From: Marisediminitalea aggregata | Lineage (GTDB): Bacteria; Pseudomonadota; Gammaproteobacteria; Enterobacterales; Alteromonadaceae | Reading direction: 5' to 3' | Length of the DNA: 64,000 nucleotides | NCBI RefSeq assembly: GCF_900129565.1 | Contig: NZ_FQWD01000003.1 | Span: forward strand, 721,015 to 785,014 | Shown: positions 19,020-28,448 of the stretch, one piece after another | Position numbering within the stretch: the stretch's first letter is position 1 | How the letters are laid out: the number at the start of each line of letters is the position of its first letter | Position numbers and translations under genes: made by a program | Notes under the pieces: model-generated | Told to the model about the DNA's origin: nothing | The model's input: the letters and a program-made list of their open reading frames with translations, nothing else | The model's database searches: none

Positions 19020-19526
19020 TCAGGCCAAATTTCGTATATTAGAGAATATCGATACGATACGCGCAGCGCGTTTGAGGTTTGCCAGATCCTGATCGCTCCA
19101 CTCGACTATGTGGCCGACACTCTCGCAACAGATAATGCCAAATGGCGCAAAGTCGTTACTGAAAATATAATCCAGCAACGAATACACGTTTACCGCCGGA
19201 AAGTACGCTTTGTTAAAGCACATGGTATGGGGGTGATTGCGGGCATCAGGTGCTCTGATGACGTCGGATTCCAGGATGGCGTTGAAATACTCAGGGTAAT
19301 CTTCTGCCGATAACACCACGCCCTCAGGCTCAGAAAACTCACCGTCAGCCATCATAGCAATACAATTTATTGCCGTTTTATTTTCGTCGAACTTCCACAG
19401 ACTTACCCGGTTTGCGCCTTCAATGGTATCGCCAATGGCGTAGCACACCATTTTGAGCTGCTTGGACTGGTCCAAATCCGGGTTCGATAAATTGATACTA
19501 AGCTGCGTAAGTGAATCGATATCCAT
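19020..19526 (-). CDS. GAF-domain protein
   Basis: 168-aa protein that appears to be one GAF-type sensor domain: ANRVSLWKFDENKTAINCIA near residue 40, and FGIICCESVGHIVEWSDQDLANLKRAARIVS at the C-terminal end. There is no output domain, so it would act on a partner or bind a small molecule alone. No clear ribosome site precedes the ATG. It lies downstream of dps on the same strand, but a strong terminator separates them. The ligand is unknown; two adjacent Cys (ICCE) are present in the binding fold. Confidence 0.7.
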   Translation of the reverse strand: MDIDSLTQLSINLSNPDLDQSKQLKMVCYAIGDTIEGANRVSLWKFDENKTAINCIAMMADGEFSEPEGVVLSAEDYPEYFNAILESDVIRAPDARNHPHTMCFNKAYFPAVNVYSLLDYIFSNDFAPFGIICCESVGHIVEWSDQDLANLKRAARIVSIFSNIRNLA

Positions 19527-19611
19527 AAAAAAACGACTACATATAGAAGAACTAGAAGGGTATTTTCAGTATAGCAGGTAAGACTGTATCAACCAGCCGG
19601 ACCTACCATAC

Positions 19612-19639
19612 AAAAAAAAAGCCCGCATGGGATGCGGGC
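19612..19639 (-). terminator. Rho-independent terminator after dps
   Basis: Stem GCCCGCAT / ATGCGGGC with a 3-nt loop; on the minus strand it is followed by nine T residues. It lies about 45 bases after the dps stop. Confidence 0.92.
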
Positions 19640-19684
19640 AAAGTGTGGTTTACACATGAGGAAAGAAACACTGAAAAACAAATA

Positions 19685-20197
19685 TTAATTACTGAGTTCA
19701 CCCGAGGCCGATTCAATGTGCGCACGAACAAACCATTGGAACTGCTCTAACTGAGCCAACTGACCGGTGATCATATCTTCAGAAACCGGGTCCAGTTCAC
19801 CCAATGTCTCGATGGCTTTGCGGTGATCTTTATTCACACCTGTGTACACTTTATCAAGTGCCGCCAGGTGGTCAGTCACTAGCCCTTTGCCAATTGCATA
19901 GTCATCCCAGCTACGACGCTCAACAATAGATTGCGGAGTGCCTACCGGTACGCCGCCTAATGTAGCAATGCGTTCAGCAATGGTGTCTGTCATTTCGCGC
20001 ACTGCCTCAACCTGAGGATCAAGCATTTCGTGCACGCCAATAAAATTCGGACCCACCACATTCCAATGAATGTGCTTAAGGGTTAGCTGCAAATCGATAA
20101 GTGCGACCATACGGTCGTCCAGTACAGAGATAGTGTCTTGCGCGGCATTGTCCTTGATGCCTGGGGCAGTAAATTGTGCAATTTTCGCGTTAGTCAT
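19685..20197 (-). CDS. dps: Dps, DNA-protecting ferritin-like protein
   Basis: 170-aa miniferritin expected to form a 12-mer that oxidises Fe2+ with hydrogen peroxide, stores iron and shields DNA in stationary phase. The inter-subunit ferroxidase ligands are in place: His44, His56, Asp71 and Glu75, with the same spacing as E. coli His51, His63, Asp78 and Glu82 in the signature HWNVVGPNFIGVHEMLD. The N-terminal tail has only a few Lys (MTNAKIAQ), so DNA binding may be weaker than in E. coli. AGGAG sits at proper distance before the ATG. Confidence 0.95.
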   Translation of the reverse strand: MTNAKIAQFTAPGIKDNAAQDTISVLDDRMVALIDLQLTLKHIHWNVVGPNFIGVHEMLDPQVEAVREMTDTIAERIATLGGVPVGTPQSIVERRSWDDYAIGKGLVTDHLAALDKVYTGVNKDHRKAIETLGELDPVSEDMITGQLAQLEQFQWFVRAHIESASGELSN

Positions 20198-20757
20198 AAA
20201 TACTCCTGTACGTTAACAAAGGCTGAGTTCGTTCAACCTCAAATGAATACACAAAAGGTATTGCACAGCGCGTGCCGAAATGCAGAAAGGTGCATCAGCC
20301 CTTAAATAATAAGGGGTACAAGGAATAACGAGTAAATTAGCAAGGGTATGACAAATCCTCCGAACGAAGTAAAGAATACAGAGGATTGTAAATTCTTCAG
20401 AGTCGGCTGGGGTTTGAATCAGTCAGAGAGGAAGAGAATGATGCACTTGTATTCAATCTGAGACTCCGCAAATGATGAATGGCAGAAAAGAGCGAATAGC
20501 AGACATCTAATCATTCCCACTAAAACACATCATATGGTTTTCAAAGACTAACACTCAAATCATTTATTGGAAATTAGCTATTAATCAGGTGTCAGGTAAT
20601 TGAGCTCACATAATCAATTGAAAATTTAAGTCCAATCTAAGACCTAGCAAAAAAAGAATGCACAAAGATGCAAATTAAATATATATGCTGATGTGATTAA
20701 TGGAAATCCATTAAGTTCATGTCACCATCGTGCAGTTGAAAAAATAATCGATTTATC
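20198..20757. other. Gene-free AT-rich region between dps and blaI
   Basis: About 560 bases between divergent genes, with no convincing ORF. It should contain the dps promoter near 20200-20330. The rest is unusually AT-rich compared with its surroundings, with no repeat, tRNA or clear hairpin seen. It may be decayed or acquired DNA. Confidence 0.4.
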
Positions 20758-20805
20758 TTGACTATTAATACTACAGATGTAATAAATGAATTTACTACAG
20801 CTGTA
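20758..20805 (+). promoter_or_regulatory. BlaI-type promoter with two operators
   Basis: Two palindromes of the BlaI/MecI class (TACA-N2-TGTA) precede blaI: TACAGATGTA at 20772-20781 and TACAGCTGTA at 20796-20805, centre to centre 24 bp. A TTGACT -35 element lies at 20758-20763, so the operators cover the expected -10 region and start point. This is the arrangement expected for auto-repression by the downstream BlaI protein. Confidence 0.8.
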
Positions 20806-20824
20806 ATAGTTAAGGTGAGAGCTA

Positions 20825-21202
20825 ATGCAATCAAAAATTGATATCTCTGAGGCGGAGTATGAGGTGATGCTTGTCCTGTGGAATAAGCCTGAACTGACGT
20901 CGAAATTGATACTGGAAAATCTCGATAAAGCATGGCAACTCACTACGCTAAATACGCTGCTAAACAGGCTGGTGAAAAAGCAGGTAGTGGCTTATACAAA
21001 ATCGGGCCGCGAATATATTTACCATCCCTTGGTTGCAAAAGAACACTATGTCGAGCAGGAAAGTCAGGATTTTGTGCAAAAGCTCTTCGGCGGCAGTTTA
21101 TCGCCATTAGTCGCCCACTTTTCCAAATCGCAAAAGTTGCAGCAAAAGGATATTGATGCATTAAAAAAACTCATTGAGGAGTGGGAAGATGACAATGATT
21201 AA
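20825..21202 (+). CDS. BlaI/MecI/CopY-family repressor
   Basis: 125-aa winged-helix repressor, N-terminal DNA-binding domain at residues 1-75 (ISEAEYEVMLVLWN, TLNTLLNRLVKKQVV, YHPLVAKEHY) and a C-terminal dimerisation segment (DIDALKKLIEEWEDD). Family members bind TACANNTGTA operators and are inactivated when the M56 protease encoded next to them is triggered; both features are present here. AAGGTGAG precedes the ATG. Its last 14 bases overlap the protease gene, indicating translational coupling. No beta-lactamase or penicillin-binding protein gene lies in the window, so the target may be this operon itself. Confidence 0.93.
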   Translation: MQSKIDISEAEYEVMLVLWNKPELTSKLILENLDKAWQLTTLNTLLNRLVKKQVVAYTKSGREYIYHPLVAKEHYVEQESQDFVQKLFGGSLSPLVAHFSKSQKLQQKDIDALKKLIEEWEDDND

Positions 21203-22373
21203 CTTTGTTTTCGCGTTAGTAATGCCGTTATCACTGCTTTTAACGATAATACTGTTCATAAGAATTCCGCTATACCGTTATTTTGGAGCGAAGCAAGCAT
21301 ACCAATTATGGTTTGCCGTACCACTTTTCATCGTTTACTGGTTCTTACCTAATAACGTAAAAACCACGATAGTCGTTGAAGTACCAGAGTTGCTGGTTTC
21401 CGGTTTGGGACAACAACAGCAAAGCGAGGCATTGCAACGCAGCGGTGAGGTTCTTGGGGCGATATATCTGGCTGGTGCTACGCTTGGTTTTGCGGCAATT
21501 ATCATAGGTTCATATCGCGTGTATCAGCGCACTAAAAGTGCGGTTTCGGCAACACTAAGTGCTCCGGTTGCCCCCGATAAAATTCCTGTTTACTTGGCTG
21601 ATATTGCAGCGCCAATGTTAATGGGAGTTGTTAAGCCTGCCATTTATGTGCCACTCCAATTTATAACCCGATATAGTCCTGCTCAACAGCATTTGATTAT
21701 TCAACACGAGCTTTATCATAATCGCCGCAGGGATATTGTATGGAATATCATTGCGACTTCTGTGACCGTTTTATTTTGGTTCAATCCTCTTATATGGCTC
21801 AGCTATCTCTATTTTCGCCACGACCAGGAGCTATCCTGTGATCAGAACGTGTTAGATGGCGCCTCTGTTGAACACCGAAAAGAATATGCCAAAGCAGTTC
21901 TGGCATCCCACAATCCGTCACAAATGGCGGTAATACATAACTGTTTTGGAAGAAAAGGAACGACATCTATGATGACACAACGAATCAGTAATATGGCCAG
22001 CCCTGGTCGCTACAACAAGCTGTTAGCTTGCGTAATGTTATTGGGATTAACTGCGCTTGCAGCAACCCAGGTTACCGCGCGGGCATCAGATACTAATCAG
22101 CCAGCTTCTAAAGAGGCCCTTAAACTACATAATCCTATTGTCAGAATTAAGCCCGCTTATCCTGCTGATGCTAAAGCGCAAGGGGTCGAAGGAGCTGTAG
22201 TCCTTGAATATGGAATTACACCTAACGGTACAGTTGAAAATATCCGAGTCATAGAGTCAATACCTGCCGGCGTGTTTGACGACGCAGCGAAGCTAGCGTT
22301 AGCACAATGGCGGTTTGTTCCGCACGAACTAGAAGGTGTGGTCGGTACAAAAAAGATAACTTTTAAACTTTAG
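21189..22373 (+). CDS. M56 (BlaR1-like) membrane metalloprotease with C-terminal TonB domain
   Basis: 394-aa protein. Four membrane helices (near residues 5-25, 35-50, 90-112 and 280-300) frame an M56 zinc-protease domain with HELYH at 173-177 and a further acidic ligand region HDQELSCDQNV. The periplasmic C terminus is not a penicillin-binding sensor as in BlaR1 but a TonB C-terminal domain (about residues 315-394: KPAYPADAKAQGVEGAVVL, LALAQWRFVP). AGGAG at 21177-21181 selects the ATG at 21189 over an upstream TTG. The signal that turns on the protease is unknown; it should lead to loss of the BlaI-type repressor. Confidence 0.9.
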   Translation: MTMINFVFALVMPLSLLLTIILFIRIPLYRYFGAKQAYQLWFAVPLFIVYWFLPNNVKTTIVVEVPELLVSGLGQQQQSEALQRSGEVLGAIYLAGATLGFAAIIIGSYRVYQRTKSAVSATLSAPVAPDKIPVYLADIAAPMLMGVVKPAIYVPLQFITRYSPAQQHLIIQHELYHNRRRDIVWNIIATSVTVLFWFNPLIWLSYLYFRHDQELSCDQNVLDGASVEHRKEYAKAVLASHNPSQMAVIHNCFGRKGTTSMMTQRISNMASPGRYNKLLACVMLLGLTALAATQVTARASDTNQPASKEALKLHNPIVRIKPAYPADAKAQGVEGAVVLEYGITPNGTVENIRVIESIPAGVFDDAAKLALAQWRFVPHELEGVVGTKKITFKL

Positions 22374-22690
22374 TCTTATTAATATTTAACATAAAAAGGC
22401 GCCGGATGGTGCCTTTTTGCAATGTGGTGAGCTAGCTGGGCTTTATCAAAATCACGGCTTTTTAACCATTTACAACTTCGGCAGCGGCTGTTTAAGACTC
22501 CAATGAGTGAATAGCGGAAGAATACAGCTTGCGGTTTAGATAAAGGTTAATTGCCCAGAGCGGACCTTTTATACTCATAATTGAATCCCATCAAATTGGC
22601 TGACATTAAACAGATATATTTATTCCGGAACTACGGTGAATTCTCTATAATTAGATATTATGTGTATTTCGCTACATTCACCCTCGTGCC
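22374..22690. other. Intergenic region after the BlaI-M56 operon
   Basis: About 320 bases. It holds the operon terminator at 22393-22418; beyond that I see no ORF, RNA gene or repeat. The promoter of the GFA gene presumably lies in the last 100 bases. Confidence 0.4.
22393..22418 (+). terminator. Rho-independent terminator of the BlaI-M56 operon
   Basis: Stem AAAAAGGCGCC / GGTGCCTTTTT (one G-U pair) with a GGAT loop and T-run, 20 bases after the stop codon. Confidence 0.9.
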
Positions 22691-23107
22691 ATGAAAGAAA
22701 TTCTGATGACTGATCATGTCGGATCTTGTCTATGTGGTACCGTCAAATTTGAGGTTAAAGGTGACTTCAATGGCTTTTACCTATGCCATTGTCAGCATTG
22801 CCAGAAAGATACAGGCTCGGCTCATGCAGCAAACCTATTCTCACAGTCAGCGAAATTGGTCTGGCGGTCAGGTGCAGATGCTGTGACGTCCTTTACGCTT
22901 CCAGGCACTCGTCATAACAAAAGCTTTTGTAAGTTGTGTGGCTCAGCATTGCCGAACACTCAGATCCCAGACTTGCTCGTCATTCCCGCAGGATGCTTAG
23001 ACACAGAAATCTCAATCGTGCCAACAGCGCACATCTTTTCATCCAGCAAAGCTGTGTGGGATGAGGGTTTAGAGGACCTGCCAAAATTCGAGGGTCTGCC
23101 AGATTGA
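22691..23107 (+). CDS. GFA-family (CENP-V/GFA) zinc protein
   Basis: 138-aa protein of the GFA fold (glutathione-dependent formaldehyde-activating enzyme/CENP-V family). Zinc-binding cysteines are visible: CLCG near residue 13, CHCQHC near residues 33-38 and CKLCG near residue 81. Most members have no proven reaction; some bind glutathione adducts. Start is either 22691 (MKEILM) or the ATG at 22706 (MTDHVG), the latter nearer to family length; ribosome sites do not decide. It stands alone between two gene-poor stretches, which could mean recent gain. Confidence 0.85.
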   Translation: MKEILMTDHVGSCLCGTVKFEVKGDFNGFYLCHCQHCQKDTGSAHAANLFSQSAKLVWRSGADAVTSFTLPGTRHNKSFCKLCGSALPNTQIPDLLVIPAGCLDTEISIVPTAHIFSSSKAVWDEGLEDLPKFEGLPD

Positions 23108-23321
23108 GCAACCACCACATAACCAGTGGCTGCTGGCGGACGCACCTACGCTAATCTCCGGCACATCGCAAAGCCAAGCGTTGATACCCGCTTTTGCAAA
23201 TTTATTTTCCCAGAGTGAGTTTGGTGGTCTTTATGGAAATGACCGCTTTTGACCAGTAACAGAAATACCGAAATGAATTGAATTATGAATTTGGCCTTTG
23301 TTGCGTCAAGTCTGGACCGAC

Positions 23322-23678
23322 TCAGGTGAACGTATCAATATGAGGCTGGCCGCCATCCTCTTCATGGTGGTGTTCGGTTTCGCCATGGCTGTCGTAGGTA
23401 ACGTCTTCAACAACATCGTCATCTGAGTCTTTACCAGACAGCTTTTTTTCAGGCTCTTGCTCAGTGTTTGCGGAACCCTCTTCCTTTTTGCCCTGCTTTT
23501 CATGAACACGATACTGCTGTTGCTCACTCACCAGGCGCTCTTCGTCGTGGGTCTCTTTTTCGTCTTCAGACAATTGTTTCGCGCGCGCTTCTTTGCTGAC
23601 TCGCTTAACCCGCTCGTCAGTTACTACCGGTATTTTTCCCTCTCTGGGAATAATGGAAAACAGTAAATCGTTACTCAT
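23322..23678 (-). CDS. Highly charged hypothetical protein (118 aa)
   Basis: Not recognised. The protein is extremely hydrophilic: Glu, Asp, Lys and Gln make up most of the sequence, with a histidine/acidic patch (ETEHHHEEDGG) near the C terminus, so it is probably disordered. The N terminus (MSNDLLFSIIPREGKIPVVTDERVKRVSKEARAKQLSEDE) is the only part with hydrophobic residues and may be the folded or binding segment. No signal peptide. The His/Asp-rich patch could bind metal, but this is only a guess. Confidence 0.5.
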   Translation of the reverse strand: MSNDLLFSIIPREGKIPVVTDERVKRVSKEARAKQLSEDEKETHDEERLVSEQQQYRVHEKQGKKEEGSANTEQEPEKKLSGKDSDDDVVEDVTYDSHGETEHHHEEDGGQPHIDTFT

Positions 23679-23822
23679 TGTTTAGTCGCTAATCGAAGCC
23701 CTGTTCACGTAAACAGTGTTGCCATTGGTCAAAATACCACCAGACCACAATGATTCATACCAAAATCATTGTACTTATAACACTTTGTTAGAGCATTTCC
23801 GCTCACAAAAGTTGCAAAAGGC

Positions 23823-23851
23823 TTGCAATGAATGCGCGACTTGGCTATTGT
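23823..23851 (+). promoter_or_regulatory. Possible his operon promoter
   Basis: TTGCAA (23823-23828) and TATTGT (23846-23851) with a 17-bp spacer would start transcription near 23858, giving a leader of about 200 nt before hisG, a normal length for his leaders. Each box matches 4 of 6 consensus bases, so this is tentative. Confidence 0.35.
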
Positions 23852-23883
23852 TTGCGCGTCGAATTTTAGTGAACAGATTTCAA

Positions 23884-23928
23884 ATGACTCAACGCGCCGC
23901 AATGCATCACCACCATCACAAAGCATAA
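23884..23928 (+). CDS. hisL: his operon leader peptide
   Basis: Short reading frame of 14 codons, MTQRAAMHHHHHKA, with five consecutive His codons (CAT CAC CAC CAT CAC), ending 60 bases before the terminator hairpin upstream of hisG. This is the classical ribosome-stalling sensor of charged tRNA-His: stalling at the His codons favours the antiterminator. E. coli has seven His codons at the same place. The ribosome site is weak. Confidence 0.9.
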   Translation: MTQRAAMHHHHHKA

Positions 23929-23943
23929 CCTTTCAGGTTTGTG

Positions 23944-24018
23944 CTGGAAGGTTATTATTTCCTTCCAGTGGCGCAGATAAAGTTATCGACCCCCGGAAGG
24001 AAACTTCCGGGGGTTTTT
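23944..24018 (+). promoter_or_regulatory. his attenuator (pause/antiterminator and terminator hairpins)
   Basis: First hairpin: CTGGAAGG (23944-23951) with CCTTCCAG (23961-23968). Terminator: ACCCCCGGAAG (23989-23999), loop GAAA, CTTCCGGGGGT (24004-24014), then T residues to 24018. The two are mutually exclusive, because CCTTCC at 23961-23966 can also pair with GGAAGG at 23995-24000 to form an antiterminator. With hisL this gives translation-coupled control of the whole operon by histidine. Confidence 0.9.
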
Positions 24019-24063
24019 CGTTTAAGGCGTACCAAATTCTAGTTTTTACAGAGGAACATCACC

Positions 24064-24966
24064 ATGAGTGATAGCAGAAGATTACGTATTGCAATTCAAA
24101 AGTCAGGTCGTCTGAGCGACGACAGCATTGCACTACTCAAAGCCATTGGCATTAAACTTAATATCCGTGATCGCCTGCTGATTGCTCATTCTACCAACGA
24201 AAATATTGACCTGTTGCGCGTCCGCGATGACGACATCCCTGGCCTGGTAATGGATGGCGTAGTTGACCTGGGTTTCATTGGCGAGAATGAGCTGGAAGAG
24301 AAAATGCTGGAACGTCAGGCTGCTGGTAAAGCGGCTGACTTTGAAGTACTGCGTCGCCTGGACTACGGCGGCTGTCGCTTGTCTATTGCCGTACCTAACG
24401 AATTTAACTACGAGAGTGTTAAGTCACTAGAAGGCAAAAAAGTCGCGACCACCTACCCCTATTTGCTTGAGCGTTTCTTTAAAGAAAGCGGCGTTAACGC
24501 CAAGGCCGTTATGCTAACTGGTTCAGTTGAAGTCGCGCCTCGTGCAGGTGTTGCTGATGCAATTTGTGACCTGGTATCAACCGGCGCAACACTGGAAGCG
24601 AATGGCTTGCAGGAAGAAGAAGTGATCTTCCGCTCCAAAGCCGTATTAATTCAGCGCGCAGATGGCGAGATCAGTGACGAAAAACAAGCCCTGATCAACC
24701 GCCTTGTGCCACGTATCGACGGCGTGATTCAGGCCAAGGAAAGCAAGTACATCATGTTACATGCGCCAAAAGCGTATCTTGAGCAGGTTAAAAGCCTGTT
24801 GCCTGGTGCCGAGAATCCAACTGTACTGCCATTAGCTGGCGCAGAAGACACCGTTGCTATTCACGTTGTCAGCCCGGAAAACCTGTTCTGGGAAACCATG
24901 GAAAAGCTGAAAGCGCTGGGCTGCAGTTCCATACTGGTTATGCCAATTGAAAAAATGATGGGTTAA
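24064..24966 (+). CDS. hisG: ATP phosphoribosyltransferase (long form)
   Basis: First step of histidine synthesis: ATP + PRPP to phosphoribosyl-ATP. 300 aa, the long (HisG_L) form with its own C-terminal regulatory domain (about residues 225-300), so no hisZ is needed; feedback inhibition by histidine is expected. Key segments: [11 protein letters not shown] at the N terminus, [12 protein letters not shown] and the PRPP-binding stretch [28 protein letters not shown] precedes the ATG. First structural gene after the attenuator. Confidence 0.97.
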   Translation: MSDSRRLRIAIQKSGRLSDDSIALLKAIGIKLNIRDRLLIAHSTNENIDLLRVRDDDIPGLVMDGVVDLGFIGENELEEKMLERQAAGKAADFEVLRRLDYGGCRLSIAVPNEFNYESVKSLEGKKVATTYPYLLERFFKESGVNAKAVMLTGSVEVAPRAGVADAICDLVSTGATLEANGLQEEEVIFRSKAVLIQRADGEISDEKQALINRLVPRIDGVIQAKESKYIMLHAPKAYLEQVKSLLPGAENPTVLPLAGAEDTVAIHVVSPENLFWETMEKLKALGCSSILVMPIEKMMG

Positions 24967-24980
24967 CTGAGAGGTTATCT

Positions 24981-26288
24981 ATGATTAACTGGTCAACGCT
25001 TTCTGATGCCGAAAAAACCGAGGTGCTATCGCGCCCGGCCATGGCAGACAGCGAGTCACTGCGAAACACGGTTGCGGGTATTCTGGCCGACGTCACCGCT
25101 CGTGGCGACGACGCCGTACTTGAATACACCCGCAAGTTTGATTGCCCGTCACTTGAAGCACTACAACTGTCGACAGCCGCTCGCGATACGCTTGCTGCGC
25201 AGGTAACCGCTGAGGTGCAAGATGCGATTAAAACCGCATTTAACAACGTAAAACAGTTTCACGAGGCGCAGTACCCAGAAGATATTCGCCTCACCACTAC
25301 ACCCGGTGTTGTATGTGAACAGCGCTTTACCGGCCTCGAAGCCGTTGGCCTGTATATTCCAGGTGGCAGTGCGCCTTTACCGTCAACCGTCATGATGCTG
25401 GGTGTGCCGTCGTTAGTGGCAGGCTGTAAGCGCCGTGTAATGTGTACGCCGCCCAATGCAGAGCAACAAATTGCGCCGGAAATTGCCTTCGCCGCCAAGC
25501 TGTGTGGCATTGAAGAAATCTATTTATGTGGTGGCGCACAAGCCATTGCAGCAATGGCATTTGGTACCGACACTATCACCAAGGTCGACAAGATCTTTGG
25601 TCCGGGTAACAGCTTTGTGACCGAAGCCAAACAGCAAGTGAGTCAGCGAGCAGATGGCGCAGCCATTGATATGCCTGCGGGTCCTTCTGAAGTGCTGGTG
25701 CTGGCCGATGCAAACGCCAGTGCTGAATTCGTCGCCTCTGATCTGCTGTCTCAAGCAGAGCACGGTCCCGACTCTCAGGCCATTCTGGTGTCAGAAAGTC
25801 AGGCGCTAATAGAAGCAACGAAAGCAGAAGTCACAGCGCAACTTGCGCGTTTGTCGCGTGAAAGCATAGCCAGCAAAGCCATGCAAAATGCCCGCTACAT
25901 TCTGGCAGAGTCGGTTGAGCAGGCCATTGATGTCAGCAATGCCTATGCACCTGAACACTTAATTGTGCAAATTGACAATGCCAGGGATTACCTGCCGGCC
26001 ATTAAACATGCCGGTTCTATTTTCCTTGGCCCATGGTCGCCGGAGAGTGCTGGCGATTATGCATCAGGTACAAACCACGTGCTGCCTACCTATGGCTATG
26101 CGCGTAACTATTCCAGTTTGGGACTGCTTGATTTTATGCGCCGCTATACCATTCAGGAATTGTCTGAAGACGGTATGCGCAATCTGGGCCCCGCAATTAT
26201 GCAACTGGCCGATGCCGAAGGGCTGGACGCTCACCGTGACGCGGTGCGCTATCGCCTGGAAGCCTTGCAACGTAACGATTCGAAGTAG
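24981..26288 (+). CDS. hisD: Histidinol dehydrogenase
   Basis: Last two steps of the pathway: NAD-dependent oxidation of histidinol to histidine. 435 aa, full length. Signature region KIFGPGNSFVTEAKQQVSQ, the zinc- and substrate-binding stretch SEHGPDSQAILV-type (here LLSQAEHGPDSQA), and the C-terminal GTNHVLPTYGYARNYSSLGLLDFMR. GAGAGG precedes the ATG; it starts 14 bases after hisG. Confidence 0.97.
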   Translation: MINWSTLSDAEKTEVLSRPAMADSESLRNTVAGILADVTARGDDAVLEYTRKFDCPSLEALQLSTAARDTLAAQVTAEVQDAIKTAFNNVKQFHEAQYPEDIRLTTTPGVVCEQRFTGLEAVGLYIPGGSAPLPSTVMMLGVPSLVAGCKRRVMCTPPNAEQQIAPEIAFAAKLCGIEEIYLCGGAQAIAAMAFGTDTITKVDKIFGPGNSFVTEAKQQVSQRADGAAIDMPAGPSEVLVLADANASAEFVASDLLSQAEHGPDSQAILVSESQALIEATKAEVTAQLARLSRESIASKAMQNARYILAESVEQAIDVSNAYAPEHLIVQIDNARDYLPAIKHAGSIFLGPWSPESAGDYASGTNHVLPTYGYARNYSSLGLLDFMRRYTIQELSEDGMRNLGPAIMQLADAEGLDAHRDAVRYRLEALQRNDSK

Positions 26289-26299
26289 AGAGCCTGTGT

Positions 26300-27382
26300 A
26301 TGAGTAAGTTAGTTGATGCCCTTATCAACGCCAATCTGGTGCCGCTGAAGCCTTATGAATCAGCGCGCCGGTTATTTTCTGGTGGCCAGGACTGGCTCAA
26401 TGCCAACGAATCGCCATTTGCCAATCCTTATGAGATTGATGACAGTCATTTCAATCGCTACCCATCTTGTCAGCCGTCTGGCGTCATCAACGGTTATGCC
26501 CGTTATGCTGGCGTAGAAACGTCACAACTTATTGTGACCCGGGGCGCTGACGAAGGGATTGAATTACTGATCCGCACATTTTGTACGCCCGGTGAAGATC
26601 GCATTCTTATTTGCCCGCCGACCTACGGTATGTACGCCATCAGCGCAGAAACCTGTGACGTAGGCATCGAGCGCGTGCCGCTCAAGCCCGACTTTAATCT
26701 GGACGTCGATGGCATTTGCGCCGTCGACAACGTGAACCTGATCTTTATTTGTGCGCCTAACAACCCAACCGGCACACAGGTTAAAGCCGCAGATGTAGAG
26801 CGTATTCTGGAACACTTTGAAGACCGCGCGCTGGTCGTAATGGACGAGGCCTACATTGAGTTTGATATGGCCAACACCTGGGCCACCAAGTTCAGTCAGT
26901 ATTCGAACCTTGTAGTATTGCGTACGCTGTCAAAAGCCTTTGCGCTGGCTGGTTTACGCTGCGGTTTTACGCTGGCAAACGAAGAGATTATTCAGGCACT
27001 GATGAAGGTCATTGCGCCTTACCCAATTCCTGAGCCAGTCGCACAAATTGTGACCCAGGCACTCAGTGAAGAAAACGTAGGCCGTATGCGCGAACAGGTG
27101 AGCTATCTGAACAACGAACGCGACGCCCTTCGCACAGCCCTTGGCGCCCTGCCTGGCGTTACGCTGATGGGTGATGTAAAAGCCAACTATATATTGTTCC
27201 GTCACCCGCAAAGCAGCGACATCATGCAATATTTAGTCAGCGAAGGCATGCTCATTCGCGATCAGTCCAAGCAACTGAATTTACAACACTGTTTGCGCGT
27301 TACCGTTGGCAACGCCGAACAAAATCAGCGACTGCTGTCGCTGCTGAACACCTTTTTTCAACAAACAGGAGCCCAGTCATGA
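26300..27382 (+). CDS. hisC: Histidinol-phosphate aminotransferase
   Basis: PLP-dependent class I/II aminotransferase converting imidazole-acetol phosphate to histidinol phosphate. 360 aa. The substrate-binding NES motif is at NANESPF, the cofactor region includes APNNPTGTQ and [10 protein letters not shown], and the PLP lysine lies in [16 protein letters not shown]. It starts 11 bases after hisD and overlaps hisB by ATGA. Confidence 0.96.
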   Translation: MSKLVDALINANLVPLKPYESARRLFSGGQDWLNANESPFANPYEIDDSHFNRYPSCQPSGVINGYARYAGVETSQLIVTRGADEGIELLIRTFCTPGEDRILICPPTYGMYAISAETCDVGIERVPLKPDFNLDVDGICAVDNVNLIFICAPNNPTGTQVKAADVERILEHFEDRALVVMDEAYIEFDMANTWATKFSQYSNLVVLRTLSKAFALAGLRCGFTLANEEIIQALMKVIAPYPIPEPVAQIVTQALSEENVGRMREQVSYLNNERDALRTALGALPGVTLMGDVKANYILFRHPQSSDIMQYLVSEGMLIRDQSKQLNLQHCLRVTVGNAEQNQRLLSLLNTFFQQTGAQS

Positions 27383-28448
27383 GTCAGCAAGCCATTTTAT
27401 TTATCGACCGTGACGGCACATTGGTAGAAGAACCGCCTATCGATAAGCAGTTAGACACACTGGAAAAGCTGGTCTTCGAACCCCAGGTGATTCCCGTATT
27501 ACTTAAGCTGAAAGCGGCAGGCTACAAGCTGGTTATGGTAACCAACCAGGATGGCTTGGGTACCGACAGCTTCCCGACCGCGGATTTTGAAAAGCCACAC
27601 AATGCCATGATGGCCATCTTCGAAAGTCAGGGTGTGACCTTTGACGACGTGCTGATTTGCCCTCACTTCGACGCCGACAATTGCACCTGCCGCAAGCCTA
27701 AACTGGGCATGGTGAAAGACTATCTGCAACAAGGTAAAGTCGACTTCACCCGTTCAGCCGTGATTGGTGATCGTCTGACTGACATCCAGCTAGCTGAGAA
27801 CATGGGTATTGTAGGTATTCGCTACGACCGCGAAACGCTGAACTGGCCAATGATTGAAAAGCAACTGCTGGCCTCTGCCCGCATTGCCGAAGTCACCCGA
27901 ACCACGTCTGAAACCGACATTCATGTGCGGGTAGATTTAGACTCAGCAGCCAAATCCAGTATTCACACCGGCATTGGTTTCTTCGACCACATGCTCGACC
28001 AGATTGCCACTCATGGCGGCTTCGAACTGCAGGTAAAAGTAGATGGCGATTTACACATCGACGATCACCACAGTGTTGAAGACACCGCACTGGCATTAGG
28101 CGAAGCACTGAAAAAAGCCCTTGGCAATAAACGTGGTATTGGGCGCTTTGGTTTCGCGCTGCCCATGGACGAGTGCCGGGCAGAATGCATTATGGACATT
28201 TCCAACCGCCCTTACCTTAAGTTCGAGGCTGATTTCAGCCGCGACCAGGTTGGTGAAATGGCCACTGAAATGGTAGAGCACTTCTTCTATTCGCTGTCGC
28301 AAAGCATGGGGCTTTCCTTGCATTTGTCGACCACTGAGGGCAATGCTCACCATCAGGTAGAAAGCTTATTCAAAGTGTTTGGCCGCGCATTGCGCCAGGC
28401 AATTACGCGCCAGGGTGACGCCCTGCCAAGCAGTAAAGGAGCCCTGTA

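Noticed and set aside
20198..20757. Possible small RNA or pseudogene in the AT-rich dps-blaI gap
   Set aside because: No terminator-like hairpin with T-run, no conserved RNA shape and no frame with a recognisable product.
23140..23320. Possible degenerate gene or integron-type attachment site near the GFA gene
   Set aside because: No integrase, no attC-like paired core sites and no convincing frame; composition alone is not enough.
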